Part shown: piece by piece, positions 17,301 through 26,251 of the stretch | Layout: every line of letters begins with the position of its first letter | How positions within the stretch are numbered: the first letter of the stretch is position 1 | Source of the DNA: SG8-41 sp035649495 | GTDB taxonomy: Bacteria > Pseudomonadota > Gammaproteobacteria > Burkholderiales > SG8-41 | Assembly (NCBI GenBank): GCA_035649495.1 | Contig: DASRJL010000169.1 | Coordinates: 1 to 44,440, forward strand | Direction: 5' to 3' | DNA: 44,440 nt | Notes under the pieces: generated by a model | Told to the model about the DNA's origin: nothing | The model's database searches: none | What the model saw: the letters and a program-made list of their open reading frames with translations, nothing else | Program-made: the position numbers and the translations under genes

Positions 17301-20154
17301 CGCGCGCGCGAAGGACGACGCCGGGCGCGAGACCGCGTCGAATACCAGCGTGTGGGTGCGGGGCGACGACGACTGGTGGTTCGAGCCGGAGAACCACGAC
17401 CGCATCGACCTGATACCGGAGAAGAAGCGCTACGAGCCGGGCGAGACCGCGAAATTGCAGGTGCGCATGCCGTTCCGCGAGGCGACGGTGCTCGTTACGG
17501 TCGAGCGCGAAGGCGTGCTTTCCCAGCGGGTCGTTTCACTCGACGGAAAATCCCCCGTCATCGAAGTCCCCGTGGCCGGCAGCTACGGTCCGAACGTGTT
17601 CGTTTCCGCGCTGGCCGTGCGCGGGCGCATAGACCCCGAGGTGCCGGGACCCTACGCCTGGCTGAAGCGCGCGTTCTATCGCATCGGCTACTGGCTGGGG
17701 CTCGTGGACGAGGTGCCCGTGGAGCGCGATACGCGCCCGACCGCGCTCGTCGACCTGACGCGGCCCGCCTACAAGCTCGGCATGACGGAAATCAAGGTCG
17801 GGCGGCGCGAGTACGCGCTCGACGTGAAAGTCGCGCCCGAGCGGGACACGTTCCGGGTGCGCGAAACGGCGCGCGTTTCCGTCGCAGTCACGACCAGCGA
17901 GGGAAAACCCGCGGCAAACGGGGAGATCGCGCTCGCCGCCGTGGACGAGGGTCTGCTCGAGTTGATGGACAACGCGTCGTGGAACATCCTGGAGGCGATG
18001 CTGGGCGAGCGGCCGGTCGAAGTGTTCACGGCCACCGCGCAGGGGCAGGTGATCGGCAAGCGCCACTTCGGAAGGAAGGCGCAGCCGCCCGGCGGCGGGG
18101 GAGGGCGCGCCGGCGCGCGCGAGCTGTTCGACACGCTCGCCCTGTGGAAGGGACGCGTTGCCCTCGACGGGGAGGGCCGCGCGGTCGTGGAGGTGCCGCT
18201 CAACGATTCGCTGACGAGCTTCCGCATCGTCGCGGTCGCGCACGCCGGCGCCGCGCGCTTCGGCCACGGCGCGGCCACGGTGCGCACGACCCAGGACCTG
18301 ATGCTGTTCTCCGGGCTGCCGCCGGTCGTGCGCGAGCAGGACGAGTTCAGCGCGATGTTCACGCTGCGAAACACGACCGGGGCGCCGGTCGCAGCCGAGC
18401 TGGCGTGGACGCTGCGCGACCGGCCCGCCGGCGACGAGAAGGGCAGGACGGTGGCGAGCGGCCAGCAGGCGGTCGCCCTTGCGGCGAGCGAGGCGAAGCT
18501 GGTGTCCTTGCCGGTGACGGTTCCCGTCAATGTCGAGCAGCTCTTCTGGGAGATCACGGCGACCGGCAAGGACGGCGCCCGCGACCGCTTGCGCACGGCG
18601 CAGAAGGTGATCGAGGTGCACCCGGTGCGCGTCTACCAAGCGACGCTCGCACAGTTCACCGAGCGGCTGCAGGTCCCGGTCGAGCGGCCGGCGGGCGCGG
18701 TGCCGGGGCGCGGCGGCATACGCGTCGAGCTCCAGGGAACGCTCGCGGGAGAGCTGACGGGCGTGCGGGAGTATTTCGCACGCTATCCCTACACCTGCCT
18801 CGAGCAGCGGGCCTCGAAGGCGATCGGTCTCAACGACGACGCGCTGTGGGACACCGTCGCCGCGAGCGTCCCGAACTATCTCGACCGCGACGGGCTCGCG
18901 CGCTATTTCCCGGCGGACTGGCTGCTCGGCAGCGACTCGCTGACAGCCTATCTGGTGCAGGTCGCGCACGACGCCGGACGCGAATGGCCGAAGGAAGCGC
19001 TCGAGCGCATGCTCTCCGGTCTCAGCGCTTTCGCGACCGGGCGTATTGCACGGGGCAGTGCGTTACCCACGGCGGATCTGACCGTGCGCAAGCTGGCCGC
19101 CATCGAGGCGCTCTCCCGCCACGGGCTCGCCAAGGGGCGGATGCTCGATACGATGGAGATAGCCCCGGCCCTGTGGCCGACTTCCGCGCTGATCGACTGG
19201 ATCGGCATACTGAAGCGCGTCGACGACGTACCGCAGCGCGGCGAGCGGCTGAAGGAGGCGCTGGGCCTCCTGCGCGCGCGCCTGAACTTCCAGGGCACGG
19301 TGATGACCTTCTCTACCGAGCGCGCCGACGCCCTGTGGTGGCTGATGGTCTCGGCCGACGTCAACGCGAACCGGGCATTGATCGCGGTGCTCGACGAGCC
19401 GGGCTGGCGCGAGGACGTCGGACGCATGGTGCGGGGATCCCTGTCACGGCAAAAGCGCGGGCGCTGGAGCACCACGGTCGCCAATGCGTGGGGCACGGTC
19501 GCCATGGCGCGCTTCGCCGGGAAATACGAGAAGAACCCCGCGACCGGCCAGACTACCGTCGCGCTGGGAGACAGGTCGGCGACGGTCAGCATTGCCGCGG
19601 GCAAACAGACGCGGGAGTTCGACTGGCCCGCGGCCCGCGAGACCTTGGGGCTGCAGCACCGGGGCGAGGGCGCGCCGTGGGCCATCGTGCAATCGCGCGC
19701 CGCGCTGCCTTTGACCGCGCCGCTTTTCACGGGCTACAGCGTCAAGCGCACCGTCACCCCGGTCGAGCAGAAGGACAAGGCGGGCTACTCCCGCGGCGAC
19801 GTCTATCGCGTCAGCCTCGAGATCGAAGCGCAATCCGACATGACGTGGGTCGTGGTCGACGATCCCGTACCCGCCGGCGCGATGATTCTCGGTTCCGGTC
19901 TCGGGCGGGACGCGGCATCGCTCACGAAAGGCGAGAAGCGGGAAGGCTGGACGCAGCCGGTGTTTACCGAGCGCACGCACGAAGCCTTCCGCGCCTACTA
20001 TGAATACGTGCCCAAGGGCCGGTTCAAGGTCGAGTACACCGCGCGCTTGAACAATCCCGGCCGGTTCGACCTGCCCGCGACGCGCGTCGAAGCGATGTAC
20101 TCGCCCGAGATGTTCGGCGAGTTGCCGAATACGGCCGTGGCGGTGAAGCCGTGA
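14311..20154 (+). CDS. Bacterial alpha-2-macroglobulin (YfhM type)
   Basis: About 1947 residues, a periplasmic protease trap of the YfhM class. A signal-like N-terminus (HLLTGLIAGMAACAVWAAP) could be cut at WAA-P or at a weak lipobox ending MAAC. Successive macroglobulin beta domains follow, with a bait-like region before the thioester domain. The thioester motif CLEQ is at about residue 1496 (Cys codon at 18796) in YPYTCLEQRASKAIGL, so it is of the thioester-bearing kind. Then come the alpha-helical TED repeats and a C-terminal receptor-like domain (YEYVPKGRFKVEYTARLNNP). Start: ATG at 14311, with ATG at 14320 as an equally good alternative. It shares GTGA with pbpC, which repairs peptidoglycan that such traps are thought to guard. 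Confidence 0.9.
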   Translation: MGGMRHLLTGLIAGMAACAVWAAPQVETFAPQGQAKGVRQVLVRFTEPMVAFGDPRLADPFAVRCEGDAERLKGRGRWADQKNWIYDFDADLPAGQRCQFTLNADLTSIAGQAVEGQKEFRFHTGGPAAMTSLPREGNEGIDEEQAFLLALDAPADPATFKDAWCEASGINERIPLTLLPEKETRELIAANRYGAYNLFRVYFKGDRRMVPIARFKIEDKRFSGLPVVAVRCARRLPAGAEVGLVLGPQVTSKTGLAREAPQRLAFRVRPAFIVKLTCQRANKDAACLPVTPIVLDFNAPVPREAAARVRLASGRKTWEPTLDPNVKTVEAVEFKGPFPEKAKFTVELPRDFRDDAGREPQNKAAFPLATGTDEYPPLVKFPGRFGILELNAEPALPVTVRNVESALKGLRVELPQPDEKGGGKGIPGRSVRIVDDETQIIRRFRAFLRNDETGEASGQFPREGERSAIHEEDKTAAFDLPRPGADRQMEVIGIPLPKPGFYIVELASPRLGRALHGEDKPYYVATSVLVTNLAVHLKHGRESSLAWVTTLDRGKPVSGARVTVRDCSGKLWFEGRTGADGTVRTEGKLPPPAEVPECKGDYRRVLIAFARLGEDLSFTYSDWNDGIRPWNFNLRTEFSRRLPLSIHTVFDRTLFRAGETVSMKHVARVPSGTGFVVPGARDLPGVAEIEHIGSGQKVKLRAKFDDQGVAESVWKIPAEAKLGVYRLVWTGRESESNAQFRVEAFRVPLMRAVLSPPKEPLVAPASAKLDAAVTYLSGGPAGGLPVKIRHRIEPRSVSFADYSDYRFGGAPVKTGIRTGPELDFWTTFDPDDDTGAAPAETAGPTAARSLNLDHAGTAAVTIEKLPPVERPASLLVEMEYSDPNGEVLSAATRVPLHPAGLYLGIKPEGWAAGKGGMRVQVVALDPRGKPQAERAVSIDAYERKTYSYRRRLLGGFYAYDSTTETKRIGSVCSGKTDARGLIFCAVKPGTSGEIILLARAKDDAGRETASNTSVWVRGDDDWWFEPENHDRIDLIPEKKRYEPGETAKLQVRMPFREATVLVTVEREGVLSQRVVSLDGKSPVIEVPVAGSYGPNVFVSALAVRGRIDPEVPGPYAWLKRAFYRIGYWLGLVDEVPVERDTRPTALVDLTRPAYKLGMTEIKVGRREYALDVKVAPERDTFRVRETARVSVAVTTSEGKPAANGEIALAAVDEGLLELMDNASWNILEAMLGERPVEVFTATAQGQVIGKRHFGRKAQPPGGGGGRAGARELFDTLALWKGRVALDGEGRAVVEVPLNDSLTSFRIVAVAHAGAARFGHGAATVRTTQDLMLFSGLPPVVREQDEFSAMFTLRNTTGAPVAAELAWTLRDRPAGDEKGRTVASGQQAVALAASEAKLVSLPVTVPVNVEQLFWEITATGKDGARDRLRTAQKVIEVHPVRVYQATLAQFTERLQVPVERPAGAVPGRGGIRVELQGTLAGELTGVREYFARYPYTCLEQRASKAIGLNDDALWDTVAASVPNYLDRDGLARYFPADWLLGSDSLTAYLVQVAHDAGREWPKEALERMLSGLSAFATGRIARGSALPTADLTVRKLAAIEALSRHGLAKGRMLDTMEIAPALWPTSALIDWIGILKRVDDVPQRGERLKEALGLLRARLNFQGTVMTFSTERADALWWLMVSADVNANRALIAVLDEPGWREDVGRMVRGSLSRQKRGRWSTTVANAWGTVAMARFAGKYEKNPATGQTTVALGDRSATVSIAAGKQTREFDWPAARETLGLQHRGEGAPWAIVQSRAALPLTAPLFTGYSVKRTVTPVEQKDKAGYSRGDVYRVSLEIEAQSDMTWVVVDDPVPAGAMILGSGLGRDAASLTKGEKREGWTQPVFTERTHEAFRAYYEYVPKGRFKVEYTARLNNPGRFDLPATRVEAMYSPEMFGELPNTAVAVKP

Positions 20155-22334
20155 AGCGCTTTTGGCGACGTATTTACATTCCCCGAAGGGTGGCGCGATC
20201 AGGTGCACTTCTTGCGGCGATTGGCTGTTGTGTCATCGCGGCATTTGCGTTGTCGATGTTCGTCGCTCCGTACACCGTTCCGGATTTCGAGACGGTTCGC
20301 AGAGAGTGGCGCGCTTCCGATGCGTGGCTCCTCGACCGCAACGGCGAGCCGCTCTCGCGCGTGCGTATCGACCGCGAGCGGCGGCGCGGGGATTGGCTGA
20401 GCGCGGAGGAGGTGTCGCCCGCTCTGACGGCGGCAGTGCTCGCGTCCGAGGACCGTCGCTTCCGGGAGCATTCCGGGGTGGACTGGCTGGCGATGGCGGG
20501 CGCGTTCCGGCAGACGGCGGCAGGCGAGCGGCGGGGCGGCAGCACGCTCACGATGCAGCTTGCCGCTTACCTTCACCCCGGGCTGGAATCCGGCGGGCGG
20601 CGCGGCCCTCTCGACAAGTGGCGCCAGATCCGGCAGGCGCTCGCGCTGGAGCGCGCGTGGACCAAGCAACAGGTGCTCGAAGCCTGGTTGAATCTCACGC
20701 CGTTTCGCGGCGAGGTCGAGGGCGTGGACGCCGCCTCGCGCGCGTTGATCGGCAAGCGAGCCGGCGGGCTCGACCGCGTCGAAAGCGCTCTCCTCGCCGC
20801 ACTCGTGCGCTCGCCCAACGCATCACCCGCCCGCGTCGCGCGCCGCGCCTGCGTTCTGCTCGCGCGCGAGGAGCAGGCGTGCCTGCAGGCGCAGGGGATC
20901 GCGGCCCTCGGGTTCTCCACGCGCCGCACGCGCTCGCAGGTCGAGGGCGATGCGCCGCACCTCGCGCGGACGCTGTTGAAGCGTCCCGGCGAGCGCGTCG
21001 CCAGCACGCTCGACGCCCGCGTCCAGCGCCACGCCGTCGAGACCCTGCAGCGCCACCTGCGCGAGTTGGACGGCCGCAACGTCGAGGACGGTGCGTTGAT
21101 CGTGCTCGATAACGCGACGGGCGACGTGCTCGCCTGGGTCGGGTCGAGCGGGGAGCTGTCGCGCGCCTCCGAAGTGGACGGCGTCACCGCGCGCCGCCAG
21201 CCGGGTTCGACGCTGAAGCCCTTTCTCTACGCGCTCGCGATCGAGGAAAGGCTCCTCACCGCCGCGTCGCTCCTCGACGACTCGCCGCTCGCGGTCACGA
21301 CGCCCGCGGGCCTGTACGTGCCGCAGAACTACGATCGTGGATACAAGGGGCACGTGTCGCTGCGGCAGGCGCTGGCGTCCTCGCTCAACGTGCCGGCCGT
21401 GCGGACGCTGGCCACAATGGGGTACGAGCCGTTTTACCGGCAGTTGAAGGCGCTCGGCCTCACCACCCTCACGCGCGACGCCGAGCACTACGGGTATTCG
21501 CTCGCGCTGGGCGGCGCCGAGGTGACGCTCCTGCAGCTCACGAACGCCTACCGGACCCTTGCAAACGCGGGCGTGTACACGCCGGTCAGAACCATCCCGG
21601 GAGAATCCAACGGTGCCGCACCGGTGCAGGCGGTAGCGTCCGGGGCGGCATACATAGTGAGCGATATCCTGTCCGACTCCGCCGCACGCGCGCTGACTTT
21701 CGGGCTCGCGGGGCCGCTCGCGACCCGCTATGCCGCCAGCGTGAAGACCGGAACGAGCAAGGACATGCGCGACAACTGGGCGCTCGGATTTACCGCCCGC
21801 TATACCGTGGGCGTGTGGGTAGGCAACTTCTCAGGCGCGCCCATGCACGATGTTTCCGGCGTATCCGGCGCGGCGCCGGTGTGGCGCGAGGTCATGGATT
21901 TCCTCCATGAAGGCGACGTGCCGCGGGCCGCCATTCCGCCGGCCGGACTCGTGCGGCAGCGCGTCACCTACGAGGGAGGTATCGAGCCCGATCGCGAGGA
22001 GTGGTTTGTCGCGGGCACCGAGACCGCGCGCATCGTTCCGGTTCCTGCCGTCGCGGGCAGGCCGCGCATCGAATCGCCGGCCAGCGGCGCGATCTACGCC
22101 ATCGATCCGGACATTCCGCGCGAGCGGCAGCGCATCACCTTGAGCGCGCGCGGCGCGCAGCAGGGATCCTCGTTCCTGCTCGAGGACGGGCGCCGCGTGC
22201 CCGCCGATACGCCGTATCTCTGGCTGCCGCCTCCCGGCGTCAGGAGCATTACATTGGTCGATGCTACCGGGAGCGAGCTGGATCGCGTGCGGTTCGAAGT
22301 CCGCGGCCTGCGGCGCGTCCGAGCTTCGCGATGA
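20151..22334 (+). CDS. pbpC: Penicillin-binding protein 1C
   Basis: 727 residues. One N-terminal TM (about 19-39), then a glycosyltransferase-51 domain with catalytic Glu100 in LASEDRRFREHSGVDW and the GGSTLTMQLA motif. The transpeptidase domain has the nucleophile Ser353 in QPGSTLKPF, SSLNVPAVR (SxN) and Lys532 in VKTGTSKDM. A C-terminal PBP1C-specific beta domain (from about residue 625) completes it. It polymerises and cross-links peptidoglycan at the outer face of the inner membrane. The start GTG overlaps the upstream stop by 4 nt. Odd feature: its last codons and TGA stop (GAGCTTCGCGATGA) look like one 15-nt repeat unit, and heptamer blocks follow directly. Confidence 0.93.
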   Translation: MKRFWRRIYIPRRVARSGALLAAIGCCVIAAFALSMFVAPYTVPDFETVRREWRASDAWLLDRNGEPLSRVRIDRERRRGDWLSAEEVSPALTAAVLASEDRRFREHSGVDWLAMAGAFRQTAAGERRGGSTLTMQLAAYLHPGLESGGRRGPLDKWRQIRQALALERAWTKQQVLEAWLNLTPFRGEVEGVDAASRALIGKRAGGLDRVESALLAALVRSPNASPARVARRACVLLAREEQACLQAQGIAALGFSTRRTRSQVEGDAPHLARTLLKRPGERVASTLDARVQRHAVETLQRHLRELDGRNVEDGALIVLDNATGDVLAWVGSSGELSRASEVDGVTARRQPGSTLKPFLYALAIEERLLTAASLLDDSPLAVTTPAGLYVPQNYDRGYKGHVSLRQALASSLNVPAVRTLATMGYEPFYRQLKALGLTTLTRDAEHYGYSLALGGAEVTLLQLTNAYRTLANAGVYTPVRTIPGESNGAAPVQAVASGAAYIVSDILSDSAARALTFGLAGPLATRYAASVKTGTSKDMRDNWALGFTARYTVGVWVGNFSGAPMHDVSGVSGAAPVWREVMDFLHEGDVPRAAIPPAGLVRQRVTYEGGIEPDREEWFVAGTETARIVPVPAVAGRPRIESPASGAIYAIDPDIPRERQRITLSARGAQQGSSFLLEDGRRVPADTPYLWLPPPGVRSITLVDATGSELDRVRFEVRGLRRVRASR

Positions 22335-22411
22335 CACGCCTGCCCCCTGACGCCTGACCCCTGACGGGTTTGGCACGCATGACCCCTGACCCAGGACGCA
22401 TGACGGGGGGG
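22321..22411 (-). repeat. Composite repeat in inverse orientation after pbpC
   Basis: Read on the minus strand: CCC, four heptamers (GTCATGC, GTCCTGG, GTCAGGG, GTCATGC), linker GTGCCAAACCC, four heptamers (GTCAGGG, GTCAGGC, GTCAGGG, GGCAGGC), then GTGTCATCGCGAAGCTC, which begins a 15-nt unit. That last part is the 3' end of pbpC, including its stop codon. The array fills most of the gap before the MASE4 kinase gene. Confidence 0.85.
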
Positions 22412-22448
22412 TATGTGATATGGTTCGGCTGTTCCCGGGAGGGGGGAC

Positions 22449-24098
22449 ATGTCCGACGCAGTAGCGGAAGAGCGGAGCGTATTTCTTTCCACAGTGCCGG
22501 CGGAAAGCCGCGATCGCCGGCTTGCGCTGGCGGTCGTGCTGGTGTCGGCAGCCGTGTTTGTCGTTGCGGCGCCGTTTGCCAAGGTCCTTCTCGCCCCGGT
22601 CCCGGCATTTCTCCCGGCCTATCAATCGGCGCTCGTGATCAGCGACGTGATCACGGCCGTCCTGCTGTACGGCCAGTACAACATCCTGCGCTCCAGGGCG
22701 CTGCTGCTCCTCGCGAGCGGCTACCTGTTCTGCGCCTTCATGGCGATCAGCCACCTGCTCAGTTTTCCCGGGCTGTTCGCTGCCGGCGGCCTGCTGGGGG
22801 CGGGATCCCAGACGACCGCGTGGCTGTACTTTCTCTGGCATGGTGTGTTTCCGCTGTGCGTTATCGGCTACACGCTCATGAAGAACGGCGCAGACACGTC
22901 GCCGCGGGAGACGGCGCCGGCGCGCGGGCCCGGCGTGACGATCGCGTGCAGCATTGTCGCCGTGCTGGTCGTCGCCGGCGGGTTCCTGCTCCTCACCACG
23001 ACGGGGCACGATCTCCTCCCCGCGATCATGCAGGGCAATCGCGATGCCCCTGCGAAGATCGTCGTGGCGACCGCGTCGTGGATGCTGACGCTGCTCGCCC
23101 TGGCCGTTCTCTGGCGGCGGCAGCCGCATTCGGTGCTCGATCTGTGGCTCATGGTCGTCCTGTGCGTATGGGTGTTCGATATCGCGCTCGCCTCGGTGTT
23201 GAACGCCGGCCGCTTCGACGTCGGCTGGTACGCGGGCCGCATCTACGGGCTTGCTGCCGCGACCTTCCTGCTGGCGGTCCTCTTGCTCGAAAACGGGAGG
23301 CTCTATGCCCGGCTCGCCGCGGCGCACGGGCGCGAGTTGCGCGAGCGCAGGCTGCTGCAGGAGCGTAGCGACGAGCTGACTGCCGTCAACAAGGAGCTCG
23401 ACATGTTCTCCTTTTCGGTCGCGCACGACCTGCGCGCGCCGGTGCGGGCCGTGGACGGCTTCGCGAGGATGCTGGAGGAGGACTACGGGGAGCGGCTGGA
23501 TGGCGAAGGCCGGCGGCTTCTTTCGGTCGTGCGCGAAAGCTGCCAGCGCATGGGACAGTTGATCGAGGACCTGCTCGCTTACGCGCGGCTGGGACGCCAG
23601 CCGCTCCGGACCCGGCAGGTGGAGCTGGCAGCGCTGGTGAGTCAGACGATGGCGGAGCTGCGCGCCGGACGCGAGGCTCGCCGTATCGAGTTTGCGGTCG
23701 GCAGGCTCGGAACCGTCGAGGCGGATCCCATGCTCCTCAAACAGGCTCTGGCGAACCTCCTGGGCAACGCGATCAAGTTCACGCGCGACAGGGATCCCGC
23801 CGTGGTCGAGGTCGGCTGCCGGGCAGACGCCAGGGTAAAAGAATCCAGCGTCTACTACGTGAAAGACAACGGCGCCGGCTTCGACATGCGCCAGTACGAC
23901 CGCCTCTTCGGCGTATTCCAGCGGCTCCACCGGAATGAGGAATACGAGGGCACCGGCGTCGGCCTTGCGATCGTTGAGCGCGTCATCACCCGCCACGGTG
24001 GCCGGGTATGGGCGGAGTCCACGCTCGGGCAGGGCGCCACCTTCTACTTCACGCTTCCGGGGAATCAGGTCCAGGAGATGACGAGGGCTGCGGCATAG
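22449..24098 (+). CDS. MASE4 sensor histidine kinase
   Basis: 549 residues. The N-terminal 285 residues hold about eight hydrophobic segments (e.g. ALAVVLVSAAVFVVAAPFA, AYQSALVISDVITAVLLYGQ) and match the MASE4 integral membrane sensor layout. A linker coiled coil (about 290-318) leads to HisKA with His in SFSVAHDLRAPVRAVDGFAR and a HATPase_c domain with NLLGNAIKF, KDNGAGFDM, FGVFQRLH and GTGVGLAIVERVITRHGG. The kinase half is of the phytochrome-like group that often acts on stand-alone receivers. No response regulator lies beside it, so it is an orphan. ATG at 22449 has GGGAGGGGGG just upstream. Its last 34 nt overlap the convergent membrane protein gene. Confidence 0.88.
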   Translation: MSDAVAEERSVFLSTVPAESRDRRLALAVVLVSAAVFVVAAPFAKVLLAPVPAFLPAYQSALVISDVITAVLLYGQYNILRSRALLLLASGYLFCAFMAISHLLSFPGLFAAGGLLGAGSQTTAWLYFLWHGVFPLCVIGYTLMKNGADTSPRETAPARGPGVTIACSIVAVLVVAGGFLLLTTTGHDLLPAIMQGNRDAPAKIVVATASWMLTLLALAVLWRRQPHSVLDLWLMVVLCVWVFDIALASVLNAGRFDVGWYAGRIYGLAAATFLLAVLLLENGRLYARLAAAHGRELRERRLLQERSDELTAVNKELDMFSFSVAHDLRAPVRAVDGFARMLEEDYGERLDGEGRRLLSVVRESCQRMGQLIEDLLAYARLGRQPLRTRQVELAALVSQTMAELRAGREARRIEFAVGRLGTVEADPMLLKQALANLLGNAIKFTRDRDPAVVEVGCRADARVKESSVYYVKDNGAGFDMRQYDRLFGVFQRLHRNEEYEGTGVGLAIVERVITRHGGRVWAESTLGQGATFYFTLPGNQVQEMTRAAA

Positions 24099-24484
24099 AG
24101 CGTAGTCGCGAGGACGATCCCGCGGTACGGCACGCTGAACCAGTAGACTTTTCCCAGAAAAACATAGCCGCCGAGGAGCAGCAGTCCCGCCAGCAGGAGA
24201 AACGGCGACTGGAACAGGAACGCGCCGTGGGCGGCCGCCAGGTATCCGTAGACGGCGCCGAACAGAATCGCGCCGTAGCTGTGGCTCGCGTTGAAGCCGA
24301 CCCAGGCCTTCCACATGGTCGTCTCGCGGGAGATCACGGGAGAGATCTCCATCATCCGGGCCTGGAGGTCCGCGTCGCGCGGGTGAAGTTTCCTGCCGTG
24401 AAACGTGTACACCAGGTGTATCAGGCCGAGCAGAAGAATGATCGCCGCGCTCGCGAAGACCAGCCAGGATGCAGGGGAATTCAC
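24065..24484 (-). CDS. Four-TM membrane protein of unknown function
   Basis: 139 residues with four hydrophobic segments: about 7-26 (WLVFASAAIILLLGLIHLVY), 70-86, 92-112 (FLFQSPFLLLAGLLLLGGYV) and 121-138. No family function is recognised. The residues SPVISRETTMWKAWVGFNAS between TM1 and TM2 are the most polar part. The start GTG at 24484 overlaps the stop of the upstream GNAT gene by 4 nt (GTGA), so they are translationally coupled. Its 3' end overlaps the convergent kinase gene by 34 nt. Confidence 0.65.
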   Translation of the reverse strand: MNSPASWLVFASAAIILLLGLIHLVYTFHGRKLHPRDADLQARMMEISPVISRETTMWKAWVGFNASHSYGAILFGAVYGYLAAAHGAFLFQSPFLLLAGLLLLGGYVFLGKVYWFSVPYRGIVLATTLYAAALVISWT

Positions 24485-24972
24485 TTCGGTCGTTCCACCG
24501 TGTCAGGTTGCAGCGTCTTCTCGTACGGGTGACAGTGCGACAAGCCGAAACCCGACCTTGCCGAACCCGCTGCCTGATAACCGACCTTTTCGTAGAACGA
24601 CCGCGCGGTAACAGTGCTTTCCAAGTACAGCTTGCTCAAGCCCCAGGCCCTTGCTCTTTCTTCAAGGGCAAGATGGATCGCTTTGCCGAAGCCGCGGCCT
24701 TGCGAACCAGGAGCAAGATAGCAAAGAAGTACTTCGCCGCTCCGATGGAGCAGTCCTAACCCCGCTATCTGCCCGCCGTCCTCCACGACGACGCAGAAAT
24801 TGTCCTCGTTCGCCAGCCACGCCAGAAAGTTCCGCGCGGTCTTGTTCGCGAGCCAATCGGCAAGCGTGCCGGGGCCGTGGTGGTCGAGTGCGCACAGTTC
24901 AGTGATTGAACGGCGCAACACGCCGGCGGCGGCCTCGGCGTCCCTCGATTCGGCTTGACGCACGGCAGCCAT
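24481..24972 (-). CDS. GNAT family N-acetyltransferase
   Basis: 163 residues. The acetyl-CoA binding motif A is PGSQGRGFGKAIHLALEERA (about residues 90-110), followed by motif B LYLESTVTARSFYEKVGYQA with the usual Tyr near the end. The N-terminal half, IRxAxxxDxxAV-like (VRQAESRDAEAAAGVLRRSI), fits small-molecule acetyltransferases. The substrate is unknown. It heads a two-gene unit with the overlapping membrane protein. Confidence 0.8.
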   Translation of the reverse strand: MAAVRQAESRDAEAAAGVLRRSITELCALDHHGPGTLADWLANKTARNFLAWLANEDNFCVVVEDGGQIAGLGLLHRSGEVLLCYLAPGSQGRGFGKAIHLALEERARAWGLSKLYLESTVTARSFYEKVGYQAAGSARSGFGLSHCHPYEKTLQPDTVERPK

Positions 24973-25026
24973 ATTCTTCGAAACACAGAGCTCACTGCGT
25001 CAGGCGTCGAATCCCGAATCCTGCCG

Positions 25027-26226
25027 TTACTTCTTCCCCGCGTCTTCCGCCAGGGCCTGTTTCAGCACGCCGTCCAGCATCCCGAGCATCGTGTCGGCCT
25101 CGTCCTGCGACAGATTCAGCGCGGGCATGAAACGCAGCATGCTGGGCCGCGGCGCATTCAGGAGCAGGCCGGCATCGCGCGCGAGCTCCACGACCCTGGG
25201 CGCGATTTCCTTGTTCAGGTCGAGCGCGATCAGCAGCCCGCGACCCCGGACTTCCCCGAGCCCGTGACGCGCGGACAGGCCGGCCAGGCCCTTCGTCACG
25301 TACGCGCCGCGCGCCTCTACCGTCTGCAGGAAACCGGGCGCCAGCACCGCTTCCATCACCGCGTTGCCGACCGCCGCCATCAGGGGATTGCCGTTGAACG
25401 TGCCGCCCTGGTCGCCGTGCGCGAAGCACGATACGGCGTCGGTCGCGACCAGCGCGGCGAGCGGGACGCCCCCGCCCAGCATCTTGCCGAGCGTCATGAT
25501 GTCCGGCTCGATGCCCGCGTGCTCGTAGCCCCACAGCTTGCCGGTGCGGCCGACACCCGTCTGGATCTCGTCCACGATGAGGAGCAAGCCGCGCTGCCGC
25601 GTAAGCTCGCGCAGATCGCGCAGGAACGCGTCGGTCGCGATGAACACCCCCGCCTCGCCCTGGATCGGCTCCAGCATCACGCCGACCGTCTTGTCGGTAA
25701 TCAGATTCTCGACCGACGCGAGATCGTTGAGTCTCGCCCTTGGAAAGCCCGGCACTTTCGGCTCGAACAGCGCATCGAAAGCCGTCTTGCCGGACGCAGA
25801 CATGGCGGCCAGCGTGCGGCCGTGGAACGCATCCACGAAGGTGATGATCTCGTAGGCGCCGGCCTTGTTCAACGCGCCCCACTTGCGCGCGAGCTTGAAG
25901 GCGCCTTCGTTGGCCTCGGCCCCGCTGTTGGTGAAGAACACCTGGTGGTAGCAGCTCTCCTCCACGATGCGCCGGGCGAGCCGGAGGGAGGGCTCGTTAT
26001 AGAACGCGGGGCTCGGCGTGATCAGCTTGCGCGACTGTTCCGCCAGCGCATTCACGACCACGGCAGGGCTGTGCCCGAAGCAGTTGACCGCCCAGCCCTG
26101 GACGAAGTCGAGATAGCGCTTGCCCTCGTGATCCCACAGCCAGGACCCTTCGCCGCGCACGAACACGAGCGGCGGGCGGGAGGTGATCTCCATCAACGCA
26201 TGGGTGGGAAAAGCTTCGAATGTCAT
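25027..26226 (-). CDS. argD: Acetylornithine aminotransferase family protein
   Basis: 399 residues, a class III PLP-dependent aminotransferase that would convert acetylornithine and 2-oxoglutarate in arginine synthesis. Visible motifs: SGAEANEGAFKLARKWG (PLP phosphate), FHGRTLAAMSASG, the Asp in LLIVDEIQTGVGRTGKLWGY, and PLP lysine Lys248 in DIMTLGKMLGGGVP. QGGTFNGNPLMAA follows. Acetylornithine, succinylornithine and 4-aminobutyrate aminotransferases look alike; length and N-terminus favour ArgD. No other arginine genes are near, so the physiological role is inferred. Confidence 0.85.
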   Translation of the reverse strand: MTFEAFPTHALMEITSRPPLVFVRGEGSWLWDHEGKRYLDFVQGWAVNCFGHSPAVVVNALAEQSRKLITPSPAFYNEPSLRLARRIVEESCYHQVFFTNSGAEANEGAFKLARKWGALNKAGAYEIITFVDAFHGRTLAAMSASGKTAFDALFEPKVPGFPRARLNDLASVENLITDKTVGVMLEPIQGEAGVFIATDAFLRDLRELTRQRGLLLIVDEIQTGVGRTGKLWGYEHAGIEPDIMTLGKMLGGGVPLAALVATDAVSCFAHGDQGGTFNGNPLMAAVGNAVMEAVLAPGFLQTVEARGAYVTKGLAGLSARHGLGEVRGRGLLIALDLNKEIAPRVVELARDAGLLLNAPRPSMLRFMPALNLSQDEADTMLGMLDGVLKQALAEDAGKK

Positions 26227-26251
26227 GTCCGATTCCTTCCTGGTGGCGTGT

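Noticed and set aside
14251..17397. A 1048-codon minus-strand frame
   Set aside because: It is antisense to alpha-2-macroglobulin, with composition typical of shadows.
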